From NCBI RefSeq assembly GCF_005938625.1, contig NZ_VCNJ01000002.1, positions 1-64,000 of the forward strand: a DNA stretch of 64,000 nucleotides, written 5' to 3'. The position numbers were made by a program, and so were the translations under genes. This DNA is from Pseudomonas fluorescens. Its GTDB lineage: Bacteria > Pseudomonadota > Gammaproteobacteria > Pseudomonadales > Pseudomonadaceae. The notes below the pieces were generated by a model. The model had not been told where the DNA came from. It did no database searches and was given only the letters and a program-made list of their open reading frames with translations. Positions 27,260-36,403 of this stretch are shown here, in pieces; the first letter of the stretch is position 1, and every line of letters begins with the position of its first letter.

Positions 27260-28639
27260 TCAGGATGAAGTCGACGCAGACTCGTTTTGCCGGTTCATCC
27301 GTGACAGCAGCAATCGATCCAGCAGCCACACCACCACCAGCGAAGCCCCCACCAATGGGAACACCACCGCCAGTGCGAGCATGATCACCACGCCGGTTTT
27401 CCATTTCGGCAGATCATGGCGCAGCGGCGGCACGCCGAATTTGCCCTGTGGCCGACGCTTCCACCAGATCACCACGCCGCTGACGGCGCTGAGCAGAATC
27501 ATCAGGCAGATCAGCAGCACGACGATCTGGTTGAAGGTGCCGAACATTTTGCCTTCGTGAAGCATCACGCCGATTTCCGTGGCGCGGGCGACGCTGCCGT
27601 ATTGCTCGAAGCGGACATCGGCGAGGACCTTGCCGGTGTACTGATCGACGTGCAGGGTGGCGTCGTTGCGTGGGTCATCGGCGAACACGGCGATGGTGAA
27701 CACGCCGGTAGCGGTGGTCGGCAGGGTGATGCTGTAACCGGGTTCGACCTTGCCCTCGGTGGCGATGTTCTGCACGTCTTGCAGGCTGATGGCGGGTGCT
27801 GCGGGCCCCGCGTTGGTGGCGCCGTGATTCATGTGTTCGGCGTGGTCGCCGGACATCGGCATCGGTGTGTTTTCCATCGCCCATGGCACGGTCTGGCGCG
27901 TGGCAGTATTAAGGGTTCGTGCCTCGATGTCGGAGGTCGGTACGTTGTCCCACATCGCCGCCGGGAACACGTTCCATACCTGCGCGTATTGCTTGCCCCA
28001 GAAACCGGTCCAGGTCATGCCGCTGAGCAGCATCACCAGCAGCAGGGTTGCACCCCAGAACCCGGTGACCGCGTGCAGGTCACGCCACAACACGCGACCG
28101 CGACTGTTCAGGCGCGGCCACAGAATCCCCGCTGCCTGACCGCGCGGCCACCACAGGAACAGGCCGGACACCACCAGCACCACGCCCCAACCGGCGGCCA
28201 TTTCGATGAGACGGTCACCGACGGTGCCGATCATCAATTCGCCGTGGATGGCCCGGGCGATAGCTTGCAGGTTTTGCTTGGCATCCTGCTCGCCGAGGAT
28301 GTCGCCGTGATACGGATCGACGAATACGTTGAGTTCCTGCGCCGCGTTCTTCACCACAAACTGTGCGCTGCGTTCGGCGTTGACCGGCGGCAGGTATTGG
28401 GTGACCTGGCCTTGTGGATAAGCGCTTTTCACCCGTTGCAGCAAGTCATCGGCCGGGACCGTGTGATGGCCGGCGGGGACGTTGAGCAGGCTGCTGTACA
28501 TCAGCGAATCGAGCTGCGGTTTGAACAGGTAGATGATGCCGGTCAGGGCCAGCATCACCATGAACGGGGCGACGAACAGGCCGGCGTAAAAATGCCAACG
28601 CCAGGCCAGGTTGTAGAAATTCGGTTTGGGCTGTTTCAT
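27260..28639 (-). CDS. PepSY-associated membrane protein of the copper cluster
   Basis: The 459-residue inner-membrane protein has the PepSY-TM layout, an N-terminal helix (WRWHFYAGLFVAPFMVMLALTG), periplasmic PepSY-like domains and further helices near residues 145-165, 190-210, 375-395 and 415-440. Members are often ferric- or metal-reductase-like partners of TonB receptors. A Met/His-rich stretch (MPMSGDHAEHMNHG) near residue 260 suggests copper contact. The ATG at 28639 has CGGAG eight bases upstream; the adjacent GTG is closer. It is downstream of the OprC-type receptor, across a REP pair. Confidence 0.85.
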   Translation of the reverse strand: MKQPKPNFYNLAWRWHFYAGLFVAPFMVMLALTGIIYLFKPQLDSLMYSSLLNVPAGHHTVPADDLLQRVKSAYPQGQVTQYLPPVNAERSAQFVVKNAAQELNVFVDPYHGDILGEQDAKQNLQAIARAIHGELMIGTVGDRLIEMAAGWGVVLVVSGLFLWWPRGQAAGILWPRLNSRGRVLWRDLHAVTGFWGATLLLVMLLSGMTWTGFWGKQYAQVWNVFPAAMWDNVPTSDIEARTLNTATRQTVPWAMENTPMPMSGDHAEHMNHGATNAGPAAPAISLQDVQNIATEGKVEPGYSITLPTTATGVFTIAVFADDPRNDATLHVDQYTGKVLADVRFEQYGSVARATEIGVMLHEGKMFGTFNQIVVLLICLMILLSAVSGVVIWWKRRPQGKFGVPPLRHDLPKWKTGVVIMLALAVVFPLVGASLVVVWLLDRLLLSRMNRQNESASTSS

Positions 28640-28686
28640 CACGTGTGCTCCGCTTGGCTTGGATCTTCTAGTTGTTTTGCAACCCT

Positions 28687-28776
28687 TGTGGGAGCGAGCT
28701 TGCTCGCGAAGGCGTCGTATCAGGCGGCATCAATGTTGAATGTGCCGTCCCCTTCGCGAGCAAGCTCGCTCCCACA
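28687..28776. repeat. REP pair (GCGAGCAAGCTCGC family)
   Basis: TGTGGGAGCGAGCTTGCTCG...CGAAGG (28687-28712) is perfectly complementary to 28751-28776. It lies between the TonB-dependent receptor and PepSY genes. Confidence 0.88.
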
Positions 28777-28790
28777 GGGTGTGTGGGCTG

Positions 28791-30911
28791 TTAGAAACTC
28801 ATGTCGACCTTGGTCCAGAGCGTGCGCCCCGGTTCATTGATCGCTTGCGGGTCGTTGGCCGGGTAGCCGAACCCGGCGTTGCCCGCCAGGTTCAGGTGTT
28901 CGGCGTAAGCTTTGCCGAACAGGTTGTCGACGCCGCTGCTGACCTTCCAGTTCTTGTTGATCCGATAGGCACCGTTGAGTGAGAACACGCCGAAGCCGGA
29001 ACTCTTGTCGTAATCCTTGCCGACCACGTTGCCCTTGTTCTGGTCGATACGGTTTTGCGCGGCAACCACCCTCCACAGTGCGCCGGCGCTCCAGTTGTCT
29101 TCGGTATAGGTCAGACCGAAGCGTGCATCCAGCGGCGGCATTTGCGGCAGGGCCGAACCGTCGCTGCTGTTCTTGCCCCAGGCGTAAGCCAGGGTCGCAT
29201 CGGCTTTCCAGTGGTCGGTGAGTTTGTACGCGGCACCGAGTTCACCGCCCATGATTCGCGCGTCGATGTTCTCGGCGCGCGAGGTGCTCATGCCCATCAT
29301 TCCCGGGGTGTAATCGAAGAGGATGTAATCGCGGACCACGCCGACGTAACCCGAGGCCCAGGCTTCGAGGTCGGCGCTCTTGTAGTTCACGCCGAAGTCG
29401 AACTGCGTGGTCTTTTCCGGTTTGATCGAATCGAACGCGTTGACCGATCCCGCCGGGCCGGACTTGGGCGAAAACAGTTCCCAGTAATCCGGGAAGCGCT
29501 GCGCGTGGCCGAGGCCTGCATACAGTGTGGTCGGGCTGTCGGCGAGGTCATGCTCGTAGCGGATGAAACCGCTCGGCAGGGTGTCGGCGCGGGTGTCGTC
29601 GGCGGTCGGGTTCGGGCGAGTCATCATTCCCGAACCGGTGGTCTGCCGATAATCCTTGGCCGAAGCGCGGTCGACCCGGGCGCCAGTGATCAGGCGATCA
29701 CGGTCGGCGGCGTACCAGGTCATTTCGCTGAACACGCCGTAGTTATGGAAATCGGCGTCCTTGCTGTACGGCTGATCCTTGTAGGTATCGATGCCCATGC
29801 CGCTGCGCTGGCGGTGTTCGTTGGTCTGCGCGTCGAGGCCGGTGATCAGTTGAATGTCAGCCCAGCGCCAGGTCGCCTTGATCCGTGCGCCAAGGGTGCG
29901 GCGGTCGACGTTGGACGCCATCGGCCCCGCCATCATCCCGGTGCCGGACGGCGTGCGCAGGGTGTAGTTGTCCATCACGTGGTCGGCGTAGTTGTAGTAG
30001 ACCTGCGCTTCGAGTTTTTCCAGCACGTCGGTGATGTTGGATTTTTCGAAACGCAGGCCGAGGCTTTCACGCAGAAACTGCGAACCGTCCATGCCGCGCC
30101 CGGCGTAGCGCGCTTCGCCATCGCCTTTGCCGGCAGTGAGTTCGATCAGGGTGTCGGCATCCGGCGTCCAGCCGACCGCGATGTCACCGTTCCACTTGTC
30201 GTAACGTGAGGCAACGATGTCGTTATTGCCGTCGCGGTAGTCGTCGGAGTGCGCGGTGTTGCCGATCACCCGCACGTAGCCCAACGGGCCGCCAGCAGCG
30301 GCATCGACGACCTTGTCAAAGCGGCCGTGAGAGCCAGCCAGAATGCTTGCGTTCACGCGGGTGCCGAGTTCGCCGAAGCTTTCCGGTTCACGATCGAACA
30401 GCACCGTACCCGCCGACGCGCCCGGGCCATACAGCACGGTTTGCGGGCCTTTGATCACGGTGAGTTTGTCGTAGGTTTCCGGCGAGATGTACGAGGTCGG
30501 CGCGTCCATGCGCCCCGGGCAGGCGCCGAGCATCATGCTGCCGTTGGTGAGGATATTCAGACGTGAGCCGAACATGCCGCGCAGCACCGGATCACCGTTG
30601 GTGCCGCCATTGCGCACCAGCGCAAAGCCCGGAATGGTCTTCAGATAATCGCCGCCGTCGCTGGCCGGCACCGGTTGGCGCGGGTCTTTTGGATTGGTGA
30701 CGATGGTCAGCGGCGAGCTCGGCGCGATCGCGGTGATCACCGTCGGGCTGAGTTCATCATTGTGGCCGGCGTGGTCGTCGGCCAGCACCAGCGGGGACAG
30801 CAGGACGCCGCAAAGGACGGCGGTAGCGTGCCTGAAACGAATCCGCGATTCGTTCAAAGCTAAGGACGCCGGGGCACAACCCGAGCGTGGAACAGCAGCA
30901 AACCTGGACAT
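28791..30911 (-). CDS. oprC: TonB-dependent copper receptor, OprC/NosA type
   Basis: OprC is an outer-membrane beta-barrel that imports copper. The product is about 706 residues with a late signal-like segment (ATAVLCGVLLSPLVLA). The plug domain carries VLRGMFGSRLNILTNGSMMLGACPGRMD, whose methionines and cysteine form the copper site in OprC, and the barrel ends in a terminal phenylalanine (VDMSF). Met-rich loops (GTGMMAGPMA, TPGMMGMS) agree with copper. The start is uncertain: 30911 (MSRFAAVP) is chosen, with an ATG four codons upstream possible. Confidence 0.9.
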   Translation of the reverse strand: MSRFAAVPRSGCAPASLALNESRIRFRHATAVLCGVLLSPLVLADDHAGHNDELSPTVITAIAPSSPLTIVTNPKDPRQPVPASDGGDYLKTIPGFALVRNGGTNGDPVLRGMFGSRLNILTNGSMMLGACPGRMDAPTSYISPETYDKLTVIKGPQTVLYGPGASAGTVLFDREPESFGELGTRVNASILAGSHGRFDKVVDAAAGGPLGYVRVIGNTAHSDDYRDGNNDIVASRYDKWNGDIAVGWTPDADTLIELTAGKGDGEARYAGRGMDGSQFLRESLGLRFEKSNITDVLEKLEAQVYYNYADHVMDNYTLRTPSGTGMMAGPMASNVDRRTLGARIKATWRWADIQLITGLDAQTNEHRQRSGMGIDTYKDQPYSKDADFHNYGVFSEMTWYAADRDRLITGARVDRASAKDYRQTTGSGMMTRPNPTADDTRADTLPSGFIRYEHDLADSPTTLYAGLGHAQRFPDYWELFSPKSGPAGSVNAFDSIKPEKTTQFDFGVNYKSADLEAWASGYVGVVRDYILFDYTPGMMGMSTSRAENIDARIMGGELGAAYKLTDHWKADATLAYAWGKNSSDGSALPQMPPLDARFGLTYTEDNWSAGALWRVVAAQNRIDQNKGNVVGKDYDKSSGFGVFSLNGAYRINKNWKVSSGVDNLFGKAYAEHLNLAGNAGFGYPANDPQAINEPGRTLWTKVDMSF

Positions 30912-30995
30912 GACAATTTCCATCAAACAGTCGTAAACGACACGGCCGGCAGCCTCAAGCTGTCTTCTCAACCGTGTGCAATCAAAGGTGCGTGT

Positions 30996-31442
30996 TTACG
31001 CGGCGATGGGCGGGGCGCGGCTGCGGGCGCCGGGGAAGAAGGTCTGCCGGGCGTGGCCCAAGCGCGGGGAGGGTGGGGTGAAGGTGTTCAGCGGCGCAAT
31101 ATTGAAGGCAACGAAATCGCCGCCGCCGGTCAGCGCCGGGCAGTTGAACAGCAGGCTGCAATAGCCGCACTTTTCCCACAGCACGTGGTGCGAGGATTGC
31201 GGCGGGCAGTGTTCGGCATTTGGTTTCGCGTCATGGTCACTGTGATCCATGCCCGGCATGGCCATCGACATGTCCATGCTCATCGGCATGGACGTCGAGG
31301 CGTGTTGATCCATCGGCATCGACTGAGAAATCAGTGGGCCGATGAAGATCATCAACATGGCGAACAGGGCGATCCAGCTGCCGCGGGTCAGGTGTTCAGT
31401 CTGACGGCGTTGCAGTGGCGGCCTGGCGCTCAGCGGGCGCAT
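30996..31442 (-). CDS. DUF2946 Met/His-rich protein of the copper cluster
   Basis: The 148-residue DUF2946-family protein has one N-terminal hydrophobic helix (WIALFAMLMIFIGPLIS, residues 23-39). A methionine/histidine-rich stretch (MPMSMDMSMAMPGMDHSDH) follows, then a CGYCSLLFNCP cysteine cluster. Such a composition is suited to binding Cu(I) or Cu(II) in the periplasm. The family function is not established. It lies between the PCu(A)C chaperone and the OprC-type receptor; start at the ATG at 31442 is the first in frame. Confidence 0.82.
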   Translation of the reverse strand: MRPLSARPPLQRRQTEHLTRGSWIALFAMLMIFIGPLISQSMPMDQHASTSMPMSMDMSMAMPGMDHSDHDAKPNAEHCPPQSSHHVLWEKCGYCSLLFNCPALTGGGDFVAFNIAPLNTFTPPSPRLGHARQTFFPGARSRAPPIAA

Positions 31443-31463
31443 GGGCGGAGTCTGCCGGAAGGC

Positions 31464-31943
31464 TTACTGAGCGTGCGCGTGGGCCTGCGTGGTTTCCGGT
31501 GGCTTCTTCTGCACCGAGACTTCGACGGTGACGTCACCGGCCTTCTCGAAATGCAGGGTCAGCGGGAAGCGTTTGCCGTCGCTGAGCAGGCTGCGATCAG
31601 TCGGGTTGAGCAGCATCACGTGATAGGCCATCGGCGCAAACGTCACGTTGCCGCCGGCCGGAATGGCCACGTTCGGCACTTGCTGCATCTTCATCAGATC
31701 GCCCTGCATCACGTGCTCGTGCAGTTGCGCTTCGGGGGCGATGGGCGAGTCGACGCTGAGCAGGCGATCATCAGTCTTGCCAGCGTTGTGAATGACGAAA
31801 TAGGCGGCAACGGTCGGTGCATTCGGCGGCAGCTCTTGCGACCACGGATGGGCGATTTCCAGCGCGCCGGCCTTGTATTCGTGAGCATGGGCAAAGCACG
31901 CCGGCAACAGCAGCGCAGCGACGACGATGAGTTTGTTCAACAT
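31464..31943 (-). CDS. Periplasmic copper chaperone PCu(A)C
   Basis: PCu(A)C proteins deliver Cu(I) to cytochrome oxidase assembly or other cuproproteins. The 159-residue product has a signal peptide ending ACFAHA and exactly fits the family motif H-x10-M-x21-H-x-M with H75, M86, H108 and M110. The C-terminus is a short His/Ala tail (TTQAHAHAQ). It is flanked by two DUF2946 genes in the same direction, in what looks like a copper-acquisition operon. Confidence 0.94.
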   Translation of the reverse strand: MLNKLIVVAALLLPACFAHAHEYKAGALEIAHPWSQELPPNAPTVAAYFVIHNAGKTDDRLLSVDSPIAPEAQLHEHVMQGDLMKMQQVPNVAIPAGGNVTFAPMAYHVMLLNPTDRSLLSDGKRFPLTLHFEKAGDVTVEVSVQKKPPETTQAHAHAQ

Positions 31944-31991
31944 GGCAGTTCTCCAGAACGATTTGAAACGCAGGTCAATTGCGCGAACAAA

Positions 31992-32390
31992 TCAAACCAG
32001 AGGGGAAGCACGGGGATTGAGACTCGGCCATTGCTGGCGCGGAGTCAGTGTTTGCAGAGAAGCGGGCGCGACGCTGCGATTGCTTTCGTAGCGGGCGAAA
32101 TACAGCTGCGGCGAATGCCCCGGCAGCGCCACCAAGGGCGCCGAGCCTGAGCAACACCAGCAATGCTGCATGTTCGAATGTGTATCGTTGGCCGGGGCTT
32201 TCTGATCGCTGGTGCCGATGTTGATCGCCACCATCTTCGTCCCGCTGCCGGTGCAGAAACTGCTCCAGAGCAACTGTTCGGCCGGTGAACTGGCCGCCTG
32301 CGCCATCGCCCCGGTCATCGGCATGGCGAGCATGTTGAACAGCACTGCAAAGCAGGCGATCCAGGCAAATGCTAGCCGTTGTCGGTTCAT
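31992..32390 (-). CDS. DUF2946 family protein (first gene of copper cluster)
   Basis: The 132-residue DUF2946 protein has an N-terminal signal/anchor helix (LAFAWIACFAVLFNMLAMP) and a small cysteine cluster (HCWCCSG, about residues 76-82). It is less Met-rich than its paralogue at 30996. The function is unknown; the cysteines and context suggest copper handling. It is the promoter-proximal gene of the cluster DUF2946-PCu(A)C-DUF2946-oprC-PepSY, with an inverted repeat about 25-50 bases upstream. Confidence 0.82.
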   Translation of the reverse strand: MNRQRLAFAWIACFAVLFNMLAMPMTGAMAQAASSPAEQLLWSSFCTGSGTKMVAINIGTSDQKAPANDTHSNMQHCWCCSGSAPLVALPGHSPQLYFARYESNRSVAPASLQTLTPRQQWPSLNPRASPLV

Positions 32391-32412
32391 GGGACAGATC
32401 CATTGGGTGGGC

Positions 32413-32440
32413 GATCAGGCGCGGGCTATTTAGCCTGATC
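32413..32440. promoter_or_regulatory. Inverted repeat upstream of the copper cluster, candidate operator
   Basis: GATCAGGC (32413-32420) and GCCTGATC (32433-32440) flank a second perfect palindrome GGCTATTTAGCC (32424-32435). No T-run follows on either side close enough for a convincing terminator, so an operator is more likely. Confidence 0.4.
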
Positions 32441-32488
32441 AGGGCCGATAAGTAAAAAAGCGTCGTGCGGTTTGGTGTCGCAGCGCTT

Positions 32489-32779
32489 TCACAGTGTTAC
32501 GGCATGCAATCGCAAACCCAGAGCCTTCATGACTTTCATGATAGTTGCGAATTCGGGATTGCCAGTGCTACTCAGCGCTTTATAAAGACTTTCGCGGCCC
32601 AAACCTGCATCCCGCGCCACTTGTGTCATGCCTTGAGCTCGGGCGATGTCATTGAGTGCTGCACGAATCAGGACGCCATCGCCTTCATCGTCGTCAAAAC
32701 AGGCATCCAGATATGCCGCCATATCCTCGGGAGTCTTGAGGTACTCGGCGGCGTCAAAACGGGCGAATTCTTCGCTCAT
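32489..32779 (-). CDS. HigA-like antitoxin (addiction-module antidote family)
   Basis: The 96-residue protein has a C-terminal helix-turn-helix (DIARAQGMTQVARDAGLGRE then SLYKALSSTGNPEFATIMKV), the signature of the probable addiction module antidote family. The N-terminal acidic part (LKTPEDMAAYLDACFDDDEGD) would wrap the toxin. It starts four bases after the toxin stop, an order (toxin first) typical of HigBA-like modules. It would neutralise the toxin and repress the operon. Confidence 0.88.
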   Translation of the reverse strand: MSEEFARFDAAEYLKTPEDMAAYLDACFDDDEGDGVLIRAALNDIARAQGMTQVARDAGLGRESLYKALSSTGNPEFATIMKVMKALGLRLHAVTL

Positions 32780-32782
32780 GAT

Positions 32783-33085
32783 TTACTCCTCATTTCCGAT
32801 GTTATGAGCCATCTGCACGGCGCGTTTGATATCTCTTTTTTGTGTCGATTTGTCGCCCCCGATCAGCAGCAGATAAATCACTTCGCCTTTGCGTGTGAAG
32901 TACATCCTGTAACCAGGGCCGTAATGAACACGCATTTCATAAACAGTGTCACCGACGAACCCGCAATCACCGAAGTTGCCATTTTCGGCTGTTTTAATTC
33001 TGGAGATGATTCGGCCTTTCCCTTTGATGTCTTTCAAGGAGTCGAGCCATTCTGAAAATATGCGGGATCGTTCAAAAGCGATCAT
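32783..33085 (-). CDS. RelE/ParE-superfamily toxin (HigB/Gp49-like)
   Basis: The 100-residue toxin belongs to the RelE/ParE superfamily, whose members cleave mRNA on the ribosome or inhibit gyrase. The family core is visible: FSEWLDSLKDIKGKGRIISRI, then EMRVHYGPGYRMYFTRKG and LLIGGDKSTQKRDIKRA, including the conserved GDKxxQ motif. The ATG at 33085 gives the usual family N-terminus; a TTG nine codons upstream is possible. It precedes its antitoxin by three bases. Confidence 0.87.
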   Translation of the reverse strand: MIAFERSRIFSEWLDSLKDIKGKGRIISRIKTAENGNFGDCGFVGDTVYEMRVHYGPGYRMYFTRKGEVIYLLLIGGDKSTQKRDIKRAVQMAHNIGNEE

Positions 33086-33244
33086 GTCGGGATCGTATTC
33101 CTTGGGATACAAGCTGGCAAGCCGCTTTTCTTGGCTGTCTGCTTGTCGGGATTAAAGGAACCGAAGTATTGGGGTGAGGATGTAGTGAAAAACAGTCGGC
33201 TGCGTCCTCAAAAATTGCAGGTAAATTCGCAAATAAATTCGAAG

Positions 33245-33973
33245 TCAGGAAAAGTCTGACGTCGTCAGGGCTTCAAGGACTTCAGACGCTGATCGAAATT
33301 CCCGATCAACCCCTGGCAACCCCGGTCGCTTCAACACAATCACCGGCACCCCACGCTCACGCGCCACTTCCAGCTTAGGCTCGGTCGCGGTGCTGCCGCT
33401 GTTCTTGCTGATCAACACATCGATCTGCCGCCGTTCGAACAGTGCTCGCTCATCCTCCAGCAGAAACGGCCCCCGCGCACCGATCACTTCGCAGCGTTCG
33501 TTGCCGGGGTAGACGTCGAGGGCGCGCAGGGTCCAAAACTGATCCTGAGGGATTTCATCGAGGTGCTGCAGCGGTTCACGGCCGAGGGTGAACAGCGGGC
33601 GACGAAAGGGTTTGAGGGCGGTTATCAGCTCGGCCCAGTCGCGGACTTCACGCCAATCATCACCGTGCTGCGGCTGCCAGGCCGGACGGCGCAGGGCCCA
33701 GCAGGGGATGTCGGTCAGTCGCGCGGCGCTCGCAGCGTTCTGGCTGATCTGTGCGGCATAGGGATGCGTGGCATCGAGCAACAGGTCGATGCCTTCGTCA
33801 CGAATGAATTGCGCCAGCCCTGCAGCGCCACCGTAACCACCGACGCGTACCTGACAAGTCAGATCCGTCGGCACCCGGCCAACACCGGCGAGGCTGTAAA
33901 TATGTTGCGGCCCCAGCGTGCGAGCAATCGCCAGCGCTTCCGTGACGCCACCGAGCAGCAAAATCCGCTTCAT
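33245..33973 (-). CDS. cobK: Precorrin-6A reductase CobK
   Basis: CobK reduces precorrin-6A to precorrin-6B with NADPH in corrin-ring synthesis. The 242-residue product begins with the nucleotide-binding [17 protein letters not shown]. It also contains [26 protein letters not shown] and the C-terminal [18 protein letters not shown] motif of the family. It overlaps cbiD by four bases and is the last gene of cobL-cbiD-cobK. Confidence 0.95.
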   Translation of the reverse strand: MKRILLLGGVTEALAIARTLGPQHIYSLAGVGRVPTDLTCQVRVGGYGGAAGLAQFIRDEGIDLLLDATHPYAAQISQNAASAARLTDIPCWALRRPAWQPQHGDDWREVRDWAELITALKPFRRPLFTLGREPLQHLDEIPQDQFWTLRALDVYPGNERCEVIGARGPFLLEDERALFERRQIDVLISKNSGSTATEPKLEVARERGVPVIVLKRPGLPGVDREFRSASEVLEALTTSDFS

Positions 33974-35067
33974 GCAAAACCTCCGGCCTGCCCGACTATG
34001 CCGCCCTGACGATCAATCGCAAACACCTCGACCTGCACCTGTGCGGGCACCACGCTGCGAACGAAATTCAACGCATGTCGACAGACTTCATCACCGAGCG
34101 CGATCCCTGCCGCACTGGACATGGCCAGCGCCTGCTGACTGGTATTGGCTTCACGAATGCCTTGCTGCAACGCCTCATCCGCGCCAATCGCCGCCGCCCA
34201 CTCCGCCAGTTGCGGCAAATCAATACTGGAATGCCGCGAGTGTAGATCCATGTGCCCGGCCGCCAGTTTGCTGATCTTGCCGAAGCCGCCACACAGGCTG
34301 AGCTTATCCACAGGCACTTTGCGCAAATGCTTGAGCACGGCGCCGACGAAGTCACCCATTTCGATCAGGGCGATTTCCGGCAGATCGTAGACCCGGCGCA
34401 TGGTGTCTTCGCTGGCGTTGCCGGTACAGGCGGCGATGTGCAGGTAACCGTTGGTTTTCGCTACGTCGATGCCCTGATGAATCGAGGCGATATAGGCCGC
34501 GCAAGAGAACGGCCGGACGATGCCGCTGGTGCCGAGGATCGATAATCCACCGAGGATGCCCAGTCGCGGATTCATGGTTTTCAGCGCCAATGTTTCGCCG
34601 CCCTCGACGTTGACGGTGACGTCGAAGCCGCCGCCGTAACCGGTCTCGGCGGCGAGCAATGTCAGGTGATCGCTGATCATTTTGCGCGGCACCGGGTTGA
34701 TCGCCGGTTCGCCGACACCCAGCACCAGTCCCGGCCGAGTCACGGTGCCCACGCCGGCACCGGCATTGAAGCGAATTCCCGGCTCGCTCAGCAGCCGCAC
34801 CCGCGAGTAGAGCAGGGCGCCGTGGGTCACGTCGGGATCGTCGCCAGCATCCTTGATCGTCCCGGCCTCGGCGCCGTCATCGGTCAAACGACAGAACTCC
34901 AGACGCATCTGCACCTGTTTGCCTTTGGGTAACACGATCTGCACCGCGTCGGCCGAAACCCCGCCGAGCAACAGGCGCGCGGCGGCAAGGCTGGTGGCGG
35001 TGGCGCAGCTGCCGGTGGTCAGGCCGCTGCGCAGGGGCGCAGGTTGTTCGGCGGTTTCGTCACGCAT
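33970..35067 (-). CDS. cbiD: Precorrin-5B C1-methyltransferase, CbiD
   Basis: CbiD is the C1-methyltransferase of the cobalt-early (anaerobic) pathway; pseudomonads use it where Rhodobacter-type pathways use CobF. The 365-residue product has [19 protein letters not shown] at the N-terminus, [34 protein letters not shown] and [19 protein letters not shown], all diagnostic. The ATG at 35067 lies within the 3' end of cobL (8-base overlap). A longer frame upstream is cobL DNA read in another frame. Confidence 0.93.
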   Translation of the reverse strand: MRDETAEQPAPLRSGLTTGSCATATSLAAARLLLGGVSADAVQIVLPKGKQVQMRLEFCRLTDDGAEAGTIKDAGDDPDVTHGALLYSRVRLLSEPGIRFNAGAGVGTVTRPGLVLGVGEPAINPVPRKMISDHLTLLAAETGYGGGFDVTVNVEGGETLALKTMNPRLGILGGLSILGTSGIVRPFSCAAYIASIHQGIDVAKTNGYLHIAACTGNASEDTMRRVYDLPEIALIEMGDFVGAVLKHLRKVPVDKLSLCGGFGKISKLAAGHMDLHSRHSSIDLPQLAEWAAAIGADEALQQGIREANTSQQALAMSSAAGIALGDEVCRHALNFVRSVVPAQVQVEVFAIDRQGGIVGQAGGFA

Positions 35068-36271
35068 CAAGGGGTTTGACCAGATCGAGCAGGGTGATCG
35101 GCAGCGCCTGCCGCCAGGTGTCAAACTCGCCGAGCGGCTGCGCTTGGGCGACATGGATGCGCGTCAGCTCGCCACCATAGCGTTCGCGCCAGTTCATCAG
35201 GGCGACTTCGCTTTGCAGGGTCACTGCGTTGGCCACCAGACGACCACCGGGCTTGAGGTGTTCCCAACAGGTTTCGAAGACGCCCTCACGGGTCACGCCG
35301 CCGCCGATGAAAATCGCATCCGGGCGCTCCAGTCCGGCCAACGCCTGCGGAGCCTTGCCGCGAATCAATTGCAGTCCGGGCACGCCCAAGGCATCGCGGT
35401 TGTGCTCGATCAATTGTTGACGGCCGTCATCCGCTTCAATGGCCAACGTGCGGCAACTGGGATGCGCGCGCATCCACTCGATGCCGATCGAGCCGCTGCC
35501 GGCGCCGACGTCCCAGAGCAGTTCGCCGGGTGTCGGGGCGAGGCGGGCGAGGGTGATGGCGCGCACATCGCGTTTGGTCAGTTGGCCGTCATGCTGGAAG
35601 GCAGAGTCGGACAGCCCGGCCAAACGTGACAGGCGCGGGGCATCGATATCTGCCAGGCACTCGATGGCGATGACATTGAGGTCGGCTATCGGCGCGTCGT
35701 CCCAGGCGTCGGCGATACTGTCGATGCGCCGCTCGGCGTCACCGCCCAGATGCTCGAGAACGCTCATGCGACTGGGACCAAATCCGCGCTCACAGAGCAA
35801 TTGCGCGACCGCCGCCGGACTCTGACCGTCGTTGCTCAGCAACAACAGCCGCACGCCACTGAACAATTGGGCATTGAGCGCCGCCAGCGGTCGGGCCACC
35901 AGCGACAGCGTCACCACCTCCTGCAACGGCCAGCCGAGGTGGGCAGCGGCCAGCGAGCACGACGACGGTGCGGGCAGGATCAGCATCTCCTCGCTCGGCA
36001 CCTGGCGGGCGAGACTGGCACCGACGCCGTAAAACATCGGATCACCACTGGCCAATACGCAGACCGCTTCGCCACGTTGCTCCAGCACCGGCGCGAGGGA
36101 AAACGGGCTCGGCCACAACTGCCGCTCACCGCGAATACACACCGGCAGCAAATCCAGTTGGCGCTGGCCACCGACGATCCGCGAGGCGCCCAGCAGGGCA
36201 CGCCGGGCGTTTTTGCCCAGGCCCTTGAAGCCGTCTTCACCGATTCCCACTACCGTCAGCCAGGGTGACAT
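35060..36271 (-). CDS. cobL: Precorrin-6Y C5,15-methyltransferase (decarboxylating) CobL
   Basis: CobL methylates precorrin-6B at C5 and C15 and decarboxylates the C12 acetate. The 403-residue product is the usual fusion of a CbiE-like methylase (about residues 1-200, with [13 protein letters not shown] and [16 protein letters not shown]) and a CbiT-like SAM methylase ([19 protein letters not shown], then [12 protein letters not shown]). It is divergent from cobG with 132 bases between, where no riboswitch is recognisable. Confidence 0.96.
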   Translation of the reverse strand: MSPWLTVVGIGEDGFKGLGKNARRALLGASRIVGGQRQLDLLPVCIRGERQLWPSPFSLAPVLEQRGEAVCVLASGDPMFYGVGASLARQVPSEEMLILPAPSSCSLAAAHLGWPLQEVVTLSLVARPLAALNAQLFSGVRLLLLSNDGQSPAAVAQLLCERGFGPSRMSVLEHLGGDAERRIDSIADAWDDAPIADLNVIAIECLADIDAPRLSRLAGLSDSAFQHDGQLTKRDVRAITLARLAPTPGELLWDVGAGSGSIGIEWMRAHPSCRTLAIEADDGRQQLIEHNRDALGVPGLQLIRGKAPQALAGLERPDAIFIGGGVTREGVFETCWEHLKPGGRLVANAVTLQSEVALMNWRERYGGELTRIHVAQAQPLGEFDTWRQALPITLLDLVKPLDA

Positions 36272-36403
36272 CTATATTCCTCTAAACACGCCGTTCCGAC
36301 GGGCAGACTTTTCATGCCAGCGGACAAAGCAGGCATAATACCGCGCCTTCGCCCGCGAAGCGCCTTTCCCACGCAGCCGGTCAGCCCCTTGAACGAACGC
36401 CCG

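Noticed and set aside
36272..36403. Cobalamin riboswitch between cobL and cobG
   Set aside because: The gap is only 132 bases and I could not find the B12-box core or the expected stems.
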